NCBI GenBank assembly: GCA_030038255.1
Contig: JASHPH010000119.1
Span: 1-51,444, forward strand
Length of the DNA stretch: 51,444 bases
Reading direction: 5' to 3'
Source: Candidatus Sulfotelmatobacter sp.
Lineage (GTDB): Bacteria > Acidobacteriota > Terriglobia > Terriglobales > Acidobacteriaceae
Shown here: piece after piece, positions 15,798 through 24,779 of the stretch
How the letters are laid out: each line of letters opens with the position of its first letter
How positions within the stretch are numbered: position 1 is the first letter of the stretch
Position numbers and translations under genes: made by a program
Notes under the pieces: generated by a model
What the model saw: only the letters and a program-made list of their open reading frames with translations
Databases searched by the model: none
Told to the model about the DNA's origin: nothing

Positions 15798-16790
15798 TTA
15801 CGGGACGATCACGGCCGCACCATTGACCGCATCGTTCTTCACCGCGATCAGAGCTTCATTCGCCTGATCGAGAGGAAACACCGTGACTCTTGGCCTCAAA
15901 CCAATCGCAGCGGCCAGCGCTAGGAAGTCGCGCGCGTCAGCGCGGGTCATGTTGGCCACGCTGCGCAGCTGCCGCTCGCCCCACAGCAGGCGGTCGTAGT
16001 CGAACTGAGGCATTCGGTCGAGATGAATCGCATTGATCGCAACCACGCCGCCTTTGCGCAGGCTGGCGAGCGCAGCCACCACCACGTCTCCACTCGGAGC
16101 GAACGTGACGGCGCGATCCAGTTGCACTGGCGGCTGCTCGGTCTCGCTTCCGACCCACGTCGCGCCCAGTGAAGCTGCCAGTTCGCGATGCGACTTGCCG
16201 CGCGTGGACACGTACACCTCGCACTTCCACGCCAGCAGCACCGCGATGGCCAGATGCGCCGACGCGCCAAAGCCAAACAGTCCCACGCGCTCGCCCGGTT
16301 CGACGCCCGCCACGCGCAGGCTGCGAAAACCAATGATGCCCGCACACAGCAGCGGAGCCACATGCCGATCGTCGAGCTCGGCCGGAAGCGGGAAGACAAA
16401 ATCTGCGCGCGCAACGGCGTATTCGGCGTATCCGCCCGGCACTGAGTAGCCAGTAAATGTAGGCGAGTCGCAAAGATTCTCTTGGCCTCGTTTGCAGTAC
16501 GAGCACGTGCCGTCCGTACCGCCAAGCCACGAAACACCCACGCGCGTGCCCACAGGAAGTCCCCGCGTCGCGCCTTTGACCACCTCGCCCACGATCTGGT
16601 GGCCGGGCGTCATGCGTGGCTGCTGTGGTGGCAGTTCGCCTTCGACAATGTGCAGATCGGTGCGGCAGACGCCGCAGGCGCGCACCCGCAGCAGAACCTG
16701 TCCCCGTGCAGGCTGTGGGTCGGCGACTTGAGCGATCTGCAACGGACGTTGCGTGACCGGCTGCGGCGTGATCAGGACAGCAGCTTTCAT
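15798..16790 (-). CDS. Zinc-dependent alcohol dehydrogenase
   Basis: This 330-aa medium-chain dehydrogenase starts at MKAAVLITPQ. The open frame runs 80 codons further upstream but without family similarity. Catalytic zinc ligands are Cys42 (CGVCRTDLH) and His64 (TPGHQIVGEV). The structural zinc lobe has Cys96, Cys99 and Cys107, but the first cysteine of the usual four is Asp93 (GTDGTCSYCKRGQENLC). The nucleotide-binding turn is GLFGFGASAHLA. It would interconvert an alcohol and aldehyde with NAD(P)H; the substrate is unknown. It is transcribed in the same direction as the glycosidase upstream, 134 bp apart with hairpins between, so probably a separate unit. Confidence 0.9.
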   Translation of the reverse strand: MKAAVLITPQPVTQRPLQIAQVADPQPARGQVLLRVRACGVCRTDLHIVEGELPPQQPRMTPGHQIVGEVVKGATRGLPVGTRVGVSWLGGTDGTCSYCKRGQENLCDSPTFTGYSVPGGYAEYAVARADFVFPLPAELDDRHVAPLLCAGIIGFRSLRVAGVEPGERVGLFGFGASAHLAIAVLLAWKCEVYVSTRGKSHRELAASLGATWVGSETEQPPVQLDRAVTFAPSGDVVVAALASLRKGGVVAINAIHLDRMPQFDYDRLLWGERQLRSVANMTRADARDFLALAAAIGLRPRVTVFPLDQANEALIAVKNDAVNGAAVIVP

Positions 16791-16851
16791 GGCGGTGATA
16801 AGGTTATGATGCCGCAGACGACCGCTGCGTGTCGTTGATCTTGTGCCCTCG

Positions 16852-16865
16852 GCGGCTGAAGCCGC
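16852..16865. repeat. REP-like palindrome
   Basis: GCGGCT-ga-AGCCGC shares the core of the palindrome at 13777-13796. Confidence 0.45.
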
Positions 16866-16887
16866 GCCTGGTTTAAATGCATGCGAC

Positions 16888-16908
16888 GGCGCGGCTGGAT
16901 GCCGCGCC
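16888..16908. repeat. Strong GC-rich hairpin at glycosidase gene end
   Basis: GGCGCGGC-tggat-GCCGCGCC is a perfect 8-bp stem just beyond the stop of the minus-strand glycosidase gene. There is no clear T-run, so it is a REP-like hairpin that may also protect or end the mRNA. Confidence 0.5.
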
Positions 16909-16924
16909 CTTTCAAACCACGTCT

Positions 16925-18931
16925 TTATTTTTCCGGCGTCAACTCCAGCGTCAACACCTCGAATGGCTGCAGGTGAAACGTGTGCTGGTCGTCTGCTGAG
17001 ATTTTCAGCACAGGCTCGTTGCTCTTCCATCGGTTGGTTGCGGTGAAGTGAGACGCGGCACCATTCGGCAATTCCAGCAGCCAGGCAATGCTCGCGGTGA
17101 AATCCTGCGGACGATCACTCGGATTGCGCAGCGTCACGGTCGCCTTCTCCGGCGACCACGCTGCCCAGCCATAGACTTCGAGCCGCACGGGGTCGCCGCC
17201 GACCCAGTGCGAGTCCTTGAGCACCTGCGCATTCGCGCGCGACCACTTCGCGGCTTCGGCGAGCACGTCCCAGTCCTGCGGCGAGAGCAGCGACGGCGTG
17301 ATGTACATCTCCTGCAGTTGCGTGCCGGTCGCAAAGTACGAGTGGACCTCATCGGCGAAATCGTGCGTGGGATCGCTGCCCAGACGCTCGGCATAGCGGG
17401 CATAAATCATGCCGTGGAGCATCAGTGAGTTGAGAGGAAACAGCGGACCGTCTTCGACCACCCAGCGGTAGGTTTGTGAGTCGCGATAGGTGATCCAGCG
17501 CTGGCGGTTCGAGCCGACGCCGGCGAAGCTGTGGTCGTCTCCGCCGCGCCAGATCGAATCGGCGTAGAGCAGCCAGAAGGGCGAGGGATAGGTTCCAGTT
17601 GTGAGGTTGATGTAGATGTCCGGCTTCTTCGCGCGCAGCGTGCCGATCAGATGAATGGCGGCATCGAAGTCGCTGTCGAATTCGCTGCCCTTGATGACCT
17701 CATTCGCGTTGCCCGTGCCATCAAACTTGAACTGGTTGATGCCGTACTTATCGATCAGGTCGAGGCATGTGTCGCGAAAGTAGCGATAGTATTTTGGTCC
17801 TGACAAGGCGAATCCGCCTTCGTTGGTTTCGAAACCTAGCGGGCGCGCTGCCGCGAGACGCTGCTCTTTGGGCTTGTCGTAACCGCCCCAGGGCGAGAGC
17901 CAGATACCGGGCGCGGCACCGTATCTAGCGGCCAGTTCCGAAACTTTGGTGAGCCCATTCGGAAAACCGGGATTGAACTTCCACAGGGTTGTGGGATCGT
18001 CCCAGCCATCGTCGAAGAGAAAGCTGTCGAGCTTGACTCCGCGCTGCTTTGCGAGTTGCTCGCCGAAGGCCTGCACCACGGCCAGCGCGCCCTGCTCGTT
18101 GTAACGGTCGAAGTATCCGAGGTCGTACCACGAGTTGTAATGCAGAAACGTGCGGTAGGGATGGGCGCGTTCGAGTTCCACATAGTTCAGGAAGTCGCGG
18201 CGCGTCTGGCCGCGATGAGTCACGCCGAACACGGACGAATACGTGACGCTCTGACCGGGCTGCAGAGGGAGCTCGCGCGAGAGCCAGCAGGAGGCGTGCT
18301 CGCCGTGCTGGACGCGGCAGTGGGACAAAGGATGCTCGAAGCCGAAGAACCACTCCCACGCGGTGACGGGCGACCCTTTCACCTGGCCGGAGACTTGAGC
18401 TCCGGACACGACCACGTCGACGAGGACAATTTGCGTGAGTGCGAAAGGATCTTGCGAAGCGTGAACGGTTAGTTCCTGACGAATGTAGTTGGCGTCGTCG
18501 TGAAGGATGGCTTTCCATGTGAGGTGCAACTTGGCGGAGGCATCCTCGAGCTCGATGCGAATCTGGCGGCCAGGCACGTGATCGGCCGCTTTGGATGAGT
18601 TGACTGCGGCGGGGATCTCCTCGATGACGGGCGCGCCAACGATCTTGAAGTCGGTGGAGTCGAGGACTGGGCCCTCGCGCGGCACAAGTTCGAACAGGCT
18701 CGCGACAGGCAGGCCGGTTCCGGTCCATTCATTCTTGAGACCGCGCGGGCGAAGCTTTCCTTCGCGAACAGACCAACTGGCAGAGACTTGATCATTGCTA
18801 AGGAAAAGATTGTCGCCTTGGCGTAACGCCTGGACGGAAGAAACCGGCGCCGTGCCGGCCGGAGAGAGCAGGCAGCGAAAACCAAGAATCAGGACAACCG
18901 CATTGCGAACAAAACGTGGCATTCCGATCAT
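16925..18931 (-). CDS. Secreted alpha-galactosidase-like glycoside hydrolase (clan GH-D type)
   Basis: This protein of about 668 aa has a signal peptide (VRNAVVLILGFRCLLSP), an N-terminal beta-sandwich domain (about residues 30-260), then a TIM barrel with FLHYNSWYDLG, DSFLFDDGWDD, PGIWLSPWGGY and INQFKFDGTGN. The last resembles the KxD nucleophile motif of GH27/GH36 alpha-galactosidases, and WRGGDDHSF could carry the acid/base aspartate. A C-terminal beta domain follows. The exact family and sugar are uncertain. The start at 18931 is chosen for the signal peptide; the frame is open to 19051 and ATG 18976 or 18922 are alternatives. It is divergent from the Oar-like TonB receptor and likely works with it on a galactose-containing glycan. 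Confidence 0.8.
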   Translation of the reverse strand: MIGMPRFVRNAVVLILGFRCLLSPAGTAPVSSVQALRQGDNLFLSNDQVSASWSVREGKLRPRGLKNEWTGTGLPVASLFELVPREGPVLDSTDFKIVGAPVIEEIPAAVNSSKAADHVPGRQIRIELEDASAKLHLTWKAILHDDANYIRQELTVHASQDPFALTQIVLVDVVVSGAQVSGQVKGSPVTAWEWFFGFEHPLSHCRVQHGEHASCWLSRELPLQPGQSVTYSSVFGVTHRGQTRRDFLNYVELERAHPYRTFLHYNSWYDLGYFDRYNEQGALAVVQAFGEQLAKQRGVKLDSFLFDDGWDDPTTLWKFNPGFPNGLTKVSELAARYGAAPGIWLSPWGGYDKPKEQRLAAARPLGFETNEGGFALSGPKYYRYFRDTCLDLIDKYGINQFKFDGTGNANEVIKGSEFDSDFDAAIHLIGTLRAKKPDIYINLTTGTYPSPFWLLYADSIWRGGDDHSFAGVGSNRQRWITYRDSQTYRWVVEDGPLFPLNSLMLHGMIYARYAERLGSDPTHDFADEVHSYFATGTQLQEMYITPSLLSPQDWDVLAEAAKWSRANAQVLKDSHWVGGDPVRLEVYGWAAWSPEKATVTLRNPSDRPQDFTASIAWLLELPNGAASHFTATNRWKSNEPVLKISADDQHTFHLQPFEVLTLELTPEK

Positions 18932-19287
18932 TATTTCTGAGTGAGCTCGTGAAGCTCCTTTATTGAAACTCGTCATAGTACGGGACGAGAAGACAAGGAA
19001 CAAGAAGAAAGAGTCGCAATGGAGGTCGCAGTCTGTAGGAAGGCGATCCAAACGCGCGACTTGGCGGTGCCAGAGGCGCGCCGATCGCCCACCCCATCAG
19101 GCCAAGAGCGCGCGCTGCGGAACCCCTGCACGCGCGGCTCGCCAGATCCTTCGCTCCGCCAGGACCGCCCGCTCCGGATGACATGGAACTGGCTCCCAGC
19201 CACCCTATGAATTGTCTTGACTTTGCCATAAACGAAAGTAATAGTATTGACTCGTAATAATATGAAAGCCCGCCAAGGGAGGCTGGT
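18932..19287. other. Divergent promoter region of glycosidase and TonB receptor
   Basis: This 356-bp stretch has no gene. Toward the receptor it turns AT-rich, with TTGACT (19217-19222) and TAATAG (19239-19244) 16 bp apart, a plausible sigma-70 promoter, and a second TTGACT at 19248. No CRP/FNR-type box was seen here. Confidence 0.45.
19217..19244 (+). promoter_or_regulatory. Candidate sigma-70 promoter of the TonB receptor gene
   Basis: A TTGACT -35 element and TAATAG -10 element lie 16 bp apart, about 44 bp before the start codon at 19288. The match is by eye only. Confidence 0.35.
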
Positions 19288-22200
19288 ATGCGTGTCTCTG
19301 GCCGTGACTCGAGAATCGCGCAAGGTCTCATCTTTCTCTTCCTGATATTTCTTCTGAGTGGAATCCTAGCTGCGCCGGCAGCCTGGGGACAGGCGGCGTA
19401 CGAGGCGCAAATTCGCGGCATTGTGAGCGATCAGACCGGGGCCCTGGTGGCGAACGCCAAGGTCACGATCACCAACAACGCCACCAATATTTCGCAGGTC
19501 GCTCACACGGACGATCACGGGCAGTACTTCTTCGTCGGGTTGCGTCCCGCCGTGTACACCATCAAGGCGGAGAGCAAGGGATTCAAGATTTCGGAGAAGA
19601 CCAACGTCGTGCTGCAGGTGGACCAGGAGACAACGGTGGATTTCGTGCTGCATCCGCTGGCAGTCAGCGAAACGATGGAGGTGACCGAGACCGCTCCGTT
19701 GCTCGACACCGAGAACGCGACGCTGGGCACGGACATCACCAACGAATATGTGCAGGAAATCCCGCTGTTGAACCGCGACTTCTTCGGGCTGACGTTTCTG
19801 GCCGGAGGCGTGACCGAGGTGGCGGGAGCGGGGACACAGGACAACTATCCCTCGGGGACGAACTTCGTTTCCAACGGACAGCGCAACGCCACGGCAGAGG
19901 TGCGGATTGACGGCGCACTGATCAGCGCGCCGGAGCAGGGCGAGGGAGGAAATTCGAACGTTTACTACGAGCCGCTGGTGGAGGGGGTGCAGGAATTCAA
20001 GGTTCAGAACAACAGCTTTTCGGCGGAGTTCGGCAATAACGGGGGCACCGTGGTAAACATGGTTCTGAAGAGTGGAACCAACGCCTTTCACGGCAGCGCG
20101 TGGTATTTTTTGCAGCGTCCGCAGATGGACGCGCGCGATTTCTTTAACCCTGAGCCCGGCCCCAAGCCAGCCGCAAAGCGCGATCAGGGCGGTTTTTCGC
20201 TGGGCGGGCCGATCAAGAAGGATAAGACATTTTTCTTCGTCGATTTCGAAAAAGTTCGCTGGGACATCGGATTCAATGGCGTCAGCACGGTGCCTACTTT
20301 GGCGGAACGGGGAATGACAGGAACGGGGTACGATTTTTCGGGGACGGCGACCAACATCTACGATCCCACAAAGGTGAGCTGTAGCGGGACTGCGCCGAAT
20401 ATCTCCTGCACGCGGCCGCAAGTTCCGAACAACGTGATTCCCGCAAGCGAGGTCGATCCCGCCGGGCTTGGGATTCTCAATCTTTACCCGCTGCCGAACG
20501 TGCCCGGGTCTCCGGAGTTCAACAACTTCCTGTTCACTGGCGTGGCACGCTCGCCGGATTATCAGTTCGACATCAAGCTGGATCACCAGATCAATGACAA
20601 GCAGCACATTAACGGACGCTACAGCCGTGCCTCGTCGAACTATGACACTCCTTATATTCTGGGCGACGGATTCGATAACGGCGGGGCCGGGGATGGAATC
20701 GGGTCCACTCCAACGTTGGCGCAGAACGCCTCGTTGGAATACTCGTGGACATTGAATCCGCGACTGGTGTGGACGAGCCGTGCGGGAGTCGACCGGGTGC
20801 ACGAATTGGAGACGTCGAATATGCCGACGATCGCGAGCTTCAACGCGTCGCAACCAGCCAACGGTCAGTTGTCGCCGCTGTACGAGCAGGCCAACGGAGT
20901 GGACCGGATGCCGGCGATCTATATGACGGGAGCGGCGCTGTCGTCGAATGCGTCGACGACGGCGGATCTGTTCGATCAGTGCTGCGTGAACACGACGTTT
21001 GCGCACACATTGTTCAGTTACTCGTCGCAGCTGGTGATTTCGAAGGGCCCGCACCTGATCAAGATTGGCGGCGAACAGAGACTTTTTTATAACAATTTCT
21101 TCCAGCCGCCGGATCCGACCGGAGCGTTGAACTTCTCTGACTATGTGACTTCTCCAACTCCGAACAGCGAGACGGATTCGAGCGGCAATCTGACAGGAAA
21201 TCCTTTCGCCAGCCTGCTTTTCGGCTATGCCGATAATGTGAACCCGTATCCTTCGGAACCAACATCGCTCATTATTTATCCCTCGGTGGCCAACAAGTCG
21301 AAAGAGACCGGCTTTTATATTCAGGACGACTGGAAGGTGAATTCGAAACTTACGGTGAATCTTGGTCTGCGGTATGAGTGGAGCACGCCGTACGACGAGC
21401 GCTACAACCGGCTGCAGTTCAGCAATTTCACCGCCGACACGGGCGCGAACATCAACCTGGCGACGGTTTTCCCTACGGCGCCGACCGGCACGATCAGCGC
21501 GCAGAACGCCATGCAAGCCGTGGGGCTGAATCTGCCGACCACGCAGGAGATTTACGGCACCACCGAGTTCGCGACATCGAGCATGAGAACCGTTCCGGTT
21601 TACCGCAAAGACGTGGGACCACGGCTGGGCTTCGCTTACTCGTTCGACGGGAAGACGGTGATACGAGGCGGCGCGGGAATTTATTTTGGCATGAGCCCGG
21701 TCACGAACTTTCAGTATCCGGGGACAGCGTTCCGCAAGACGGCGACGATCTTTTTCACGCAGACGAACTTTGCGAACGGGACGCCGCTGGCAACTCTCGA
21801 AAATCCCTTTCCGACGGGCTTCACCGGGCCACAGGGCAGGCAGTATGGCGCGCTGGCGGAGTGGGGCTACTCCAACAACAATGACCTGGGCACAACGACG
21901 GCCCGGGACGCGGATATCTATCAGTGGAATCTCGGCATTCAGCGCGGGCTGCCGAGCCAGATTGTGCTTGGCATCGACTATGTAGCCAACCGAAGCACGC
22001 ATCTGCCCTGGTCGGGTACGAACAACCGGGACTTCATCTCGTCCCCATTGCTGGCGCAGGTTTCCCAAGCTGTTCATTATTACAATGACATCACTCTGGG
22101 CAACGGTATCGGCAACTGTGACACCAATAGTTGTGTGAGCGCTTTTCTGTCACAGGTGGTGAACAATCCGTTTTACAACATGTTCAATCAGCCTTGCACC

Positions 22201-23130
22201 CCGACAGCGACTTCGCCGTGCTTTAATGAGCCGGACTCGCTCTATACCGCTTCGCAGATTGGGCTGGGATATCTGCTGAATCCGTACCCGCAATTCACCG
22301 GGGATTTCGAAGCATTGATGTTGGAGGAAGCCAGCTCGTGGTACAACGCGATGCAGATTCGCTTCCAGAAGCGGACCACGCACCACCTCAGCTTTGAGGG
22401 CAACTACACCGTGTCGAAGTCGACGGACAATTCCTCGGCCGGACGAAATAACTGGGTGGGATCTTTGGGCGCAGGCCTGCCGCAACAGCTCGATCGCCTG
22501 AACCTGGAGCACAGCATCAGCGCCAGCGATGCGCCACAGCGGCTGGCGGGAGCGGTGGTGGTGGACCTGCCGGTGGGCCGTAATGAATGGATCGGCGGAA
22601 ACATGAACCGGGCGCTCGACGCGGCCATTGGAGGATGGTCGGTTGCGACCATGGTTACGGAACAGTCAGGGCAGCCGATGGCGATCACGGATAACTTCGC
22701 ACGGCTGGATGGCGGGACCCAGCGTCCTAACGTGGTCTGCTCACAACTGAAGAGCGGCGTCAGCTATAAACAGGCTGCGATCGCGCAGAACGCAGTCAAC
22801 GAGGGAGTCTCAGGGGCTACGCCACTCCCGTTCTTTAACCAGAATTGCTTTGGCGAGCCGGGTGATCAAAATCCGGGCAATGCTCCGCGCTACTTCTCCA
22901 ACTTGCGGGTGAACGGCATTCACAACTTCGACCTGAATCTCTATAAATCGTTTGTGCCGAAAGAAGGGACGAAGATCGATTTGCGCGCAGAAATTTTCAA
23001 TCTGATGAATCATCCGCGCTTCGCCGCACCGAACACGGAGTTTCAAAATTCAGGATTTGGACTGATTACGTCCACCGCCGCCGGGTATTTGCCGCGGTAC
23101 TTCCAGTTCGGGCTGCGGTTCGAGTTCTGA
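19288..23130 (+). CDS. Oar-like TonB-dependent outer-membrane receptor
   Basis: This 1280-aa protein has a signal peptide (about residues 1-34, ending AWGQ), a carboxypeptidase-regulatory-like beta domain (about 38-125; IRGIVSDQTGALVANAKVTITN ... FVGLRPAVYTIKAESKGF), a plug domain (about 130-250) and a long C-terminal barrel ending in FQFGLRFEF, with a terminal Phe. Such receptors import large substrates across the outer membrane using TonB energy, and are greatly expanded in acidobacteria. AAGGGAGG lies before the ATG. It leads a same-strand run with two sugar-hydrolase-like proteins and a phosphoesterase, hinting at glycan or glycoconjugate uptake. The ligand cannot be read from the sequence. 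Confidence 0.92.
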   Translation: MRVSGRDSRIAQGLIFLFLIFLLSGILAAPAAWGQAAYEAQIRGIVSDQTGALVANAKVTITNNATNISQVAHTDDHGQYFFVGLRPAVYTIKAESKGFKISEKTNVVLQVDQETTVDFVLHPLAVSETMEVTETAPLLDTENATLGTDITNEYVQEIPLLNRDFFGLTFLAGGVTEVAGAGTQDNYPSGTNFVSNGQRNATAEVRIDGALISAPEQGEGGNSNVYYEPLVEGVQEFKVQNNSFSAEFGNNGGTVVNMVLKSGTNAFHGSAWYFLQRPQMDARDFFNPEPGPKPAAKRDQGGFSLGGPIKKDKTFFFVDFEKVRWDIGFNGVSTVPTLAERGMTGTGYDFSGTATNIYDPTKVSCSGTAPNISCTRPQVPNNVIPASEVDPAGLGILNLYPLPNVPGSPEFNNFLFTGVARSPDYQFDIKLDHQINDKQHINGRYSRASSNYDTPYILGDGFDNGGAGDGIGSTPTLAQNASLEYSWTLNPRLVWTSRAGVDRVHELETSNMPTIASFNASQPANGQLSPLYEQANGVDRMPAIYMTGAALSSNASTTADLFDQCCVNTTFAHTLFSYSSQLVISKGPHLIKIGGEQRLFYNNFFQPPDPTGALNFSDYVTSPTPNSETDSSGNLTGNPFASLLFGYADNVNPYPSEPTSLIIYPSVANKSKETGFYIQDDWKVNSKLTVNLGLRYEWSTPYDERYNRLQFSNFTADTGANINLATVFPTAPTGTISAQNAMQAVGLNLPTTQEIYGTTEFATSSMRTVPVYRKDVGPRLGFAYSFDGKTVIRGGAGIYFGMSPVTNFQYPGTAFRKTATIFFTQTNFANGTPLATLENPFPTGFTGPQGRQYGALAEWGYSNNNDLGTTTARDADIYQWNLGIQRGLPSQIVLGIDYVANRSTHLPWSGTNNRDFISSPLLAQVSQAVHYYNDITLGNGIGNCDTNSCVSAFLSQVVNNPFYNMFNQPCTPTATSPCFNEPDSLYTASQIGLGYLLNPYPQFTGDFEALMLEEASSWYNAMQIRFQKRTTHHLSFEGNYTVSKSTDNSSAGRNNWVGSLGAGLPQQLDRLNLEHSISASDAPQRLAGAVVVDLPVGRNEWIGGNMNRALDAAIGGWSVATMVTEQSGQPMAITDNFARLDGGTQRPNVVCSQLKSGVSYKQAAIAQNAVNEGVSGATPLPFFNQNCFGEPGDQNPGNAPRYFSNLRVNGIHNFDLNLYKSFVPKEGTKIDLRAEIFNLMNHPRFAAPNTEFQNSGFGLITSTAAGYLPRYFQFGLRFEF

Positions 23131-23181
23131 CGTCTAGTAGTGGTGCCGCTGGTTGAGCAAGCGAGCCTGACGCGGCTTAAG

Positions 23182-24744
23182 ATGCAGAGAAGATCCTTCC
23201 TGAAGGCTGGCAGCGCCATCACGCTGGCGGCGGGGCTTGGGCCCAAGCCGCTGCTCGCGCACGTTCCCCCACACAATTTCGACAAGTACGATTTCGGCTG
23301 CGGCCCTGCGGGGAGTGAGCGTCTGTATCAGGGACCGTTCTCGGCTGACGATTATCCGAGCTGGACGGTGGTGATGGCGCTGACTGCGTCGCATGAAGTG
23401 GTGCCCAATTACGGGATGGGGCTAGTCACTTATATCTGCGACGAAGTGGGGCCTCCGCGGAAAAATGGCGAGACGCTGGCGCAATCGATCGAGAACCTGG
23501 TGAAGCTATCGCTGGGTACGAAACTGTATCTGCGAGTGAACTGGAAAGACGTGCACCAGCGGCCGGGCCGGCTCGATCTGTGCGAACACTGGAAGCTGAC
23601 GTTTGATCTGGCGCGGAGCTATCAGAAGCGGATCGGCTTCCGTGTGATGATGAGCAACCCGGATACTCCAGACACGACTGCCCTTCCCGATTTTCTTGCG
23701 CCGAAGGTTCCCATGGTGAAGATGGGTGACTGGCTGGGCCGCACGCGGTATGAACCACGCTACGATCATCCGGAGTTTCAGGCGGCGTTTCGCGAGCTGG
23801 TGGATCTGCTGGCGGATTCGTATGACGGCCATGCTGACGTCGAGTATGTAGATACGTTTATGTACGGATTCTGGGGCGAGGGTCACACGTGGCCGTTCGA
23901 AAAGAATCCCTTTCCTGACAACGTTACGGCCGAGAATACCTTCGTCAGCATGTTTCAGCATCAGATGGAACGGTGGAAGAAGACTCCGCTCACGACCAAC
24001 ACGCAGCCCGATTTCAGCAAAGTGGGCAACTCGGAATTGCTCGACCGCACGGTGCGGAGTTCGAACTGGCTGCGCACCGACACGATTTTCATCGAGAACG
24101 AGCAGATCGAAGAGTTAAGCAACCGGCCGCCCTGGATCGGAGTGACAGTTGAAGTTGGAATGTCGGACGGGTCGCCAAAAAGTCTGAAACTGGATGAAGG
24201 CGTGACTTACACCGACAACGTGATCCAGCACGTGCGAGATGTGGGGGCCTGTTATTTTTCGCTTTGGAACTGGCACCGCATCCAGGCTGATCGCATTCTG
24301 AATTACTACCACCAGTATCCGGATGCGATCGACGGACTGGCGCGGCAGATCGGCTATCGCGTGCGGCCGTCGTGGGTGTGGACGTATGAAGACGGCGCGT
24401 ACCCGGGATTGATTATCGGTTTCGTGAATGACGGGATTGCGGCCGTTCCCGGCGTGCTGCGCGCGACGGTTGCGAGCGAGGACGGGAAAGTGAATGTGGG
24501 CGGAAGCCTGGACGCGGGATATCCGCTGCCGGGGAAAGTCCGGCAGGCGAAGTTTCCGCTGCCGAAAAGAACGAACTGGAAAGGGCTTCGGCTCAGGGCC
24601 GAGATTGAAGTGAAGGGGCAGCGATATCCGGTGCGATGGGCGTGCCGGCAAAAACTGAACGAAGATGGCAGCCTTACGCTGCGCACGACGGTCGGGCTCG
24701 GACAAGAGGATGAGACGGGCGGTGTGCCGGCAACGGGCGAATAG
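23182..24744 (+). CDS. Tat-exported protein of unknown function
   Basis: From ATG 23182 this is a 520-aa protein with a twin-arginine signal (MQRRSFLKAGSAITLAAGLG). The body has features of a TIM-barrel carbohydrate-active protein: repeated aromatic/acidic strand ends such as YLRVNWKDV, DVEYVDTFMYGFWGEGH, IFIENEQIEEL and CYFSLWNWHRI, then a C-terminal beta-sandwich (about residue 400 on). Glu in WGEGH and IENEQ could be catalytic, but I do not recognise the family. The open frame extends to 23140, close to the receptor stop, and the ribosome site is weak, so it is probably translated as part of the receptor transcript. Tat export suggests it folds with a cofactor or metal in the cytoplasm. 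Confidence 0.75.
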   Translation: MQRRSFLKAGSAITLAAGLGPKPLLAHVPPHNFDKYDFGCGPAGSERLYQGPFSADDYPSWTVVMALTASHEVVPNYGMGLVTYICDEVGPPRKNGETLAQSIENLVKLSLGTKLYLRVNWKDVHQRPGRLDLCEHWKLTFDLARSYQKRIGFRVMMSNPDTPDTTALPDFLAPKVPMVKMGDWLGRTRYEPRYDHPEFQAAFRELVDLLADSYDGHADVEYVDTFMYGFWGEGHTWPFEKNPFPDNVTAENTFVSMFQHQMERWKKTPLTTNTQPDFSKVGNSELLDRTVRSSNWLRTDTIFIENEQIEELSNRPPWIGVTVEVGMSDGSPKSLKLDEGVTYTDNVIQHVRDVGACYFSLWNWHRIQADRILNYYHQYPDAIDGLARQIGYRVRPSWVWTYEDGAYPGLIIGFVNDGIAAVPGVLRATVASEDGKVNVGGSLDAGYPLPGKVRQAKFPLPKRTNWKGLRLRAEIEVKGQRYPVRWACRQKLNEDGSLTLRTTVGLGQEDETGGVPATGE

Positions 24745-24779
24745 CAGGCCTAAAACTTAATCCACACATAAGGGATCTC

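Noticed and set aside
15696-15923. 75-aa plus-strand frame
   Set aside because: It runs into the antisense of the alcohol dehydrogenase gene and has no ribosome site or motif.
19366-22077. 903-aa minus-strand open frame
   Set aside because: Arg/His-rich antisense shadow of the Oar-like receptor with no motif.
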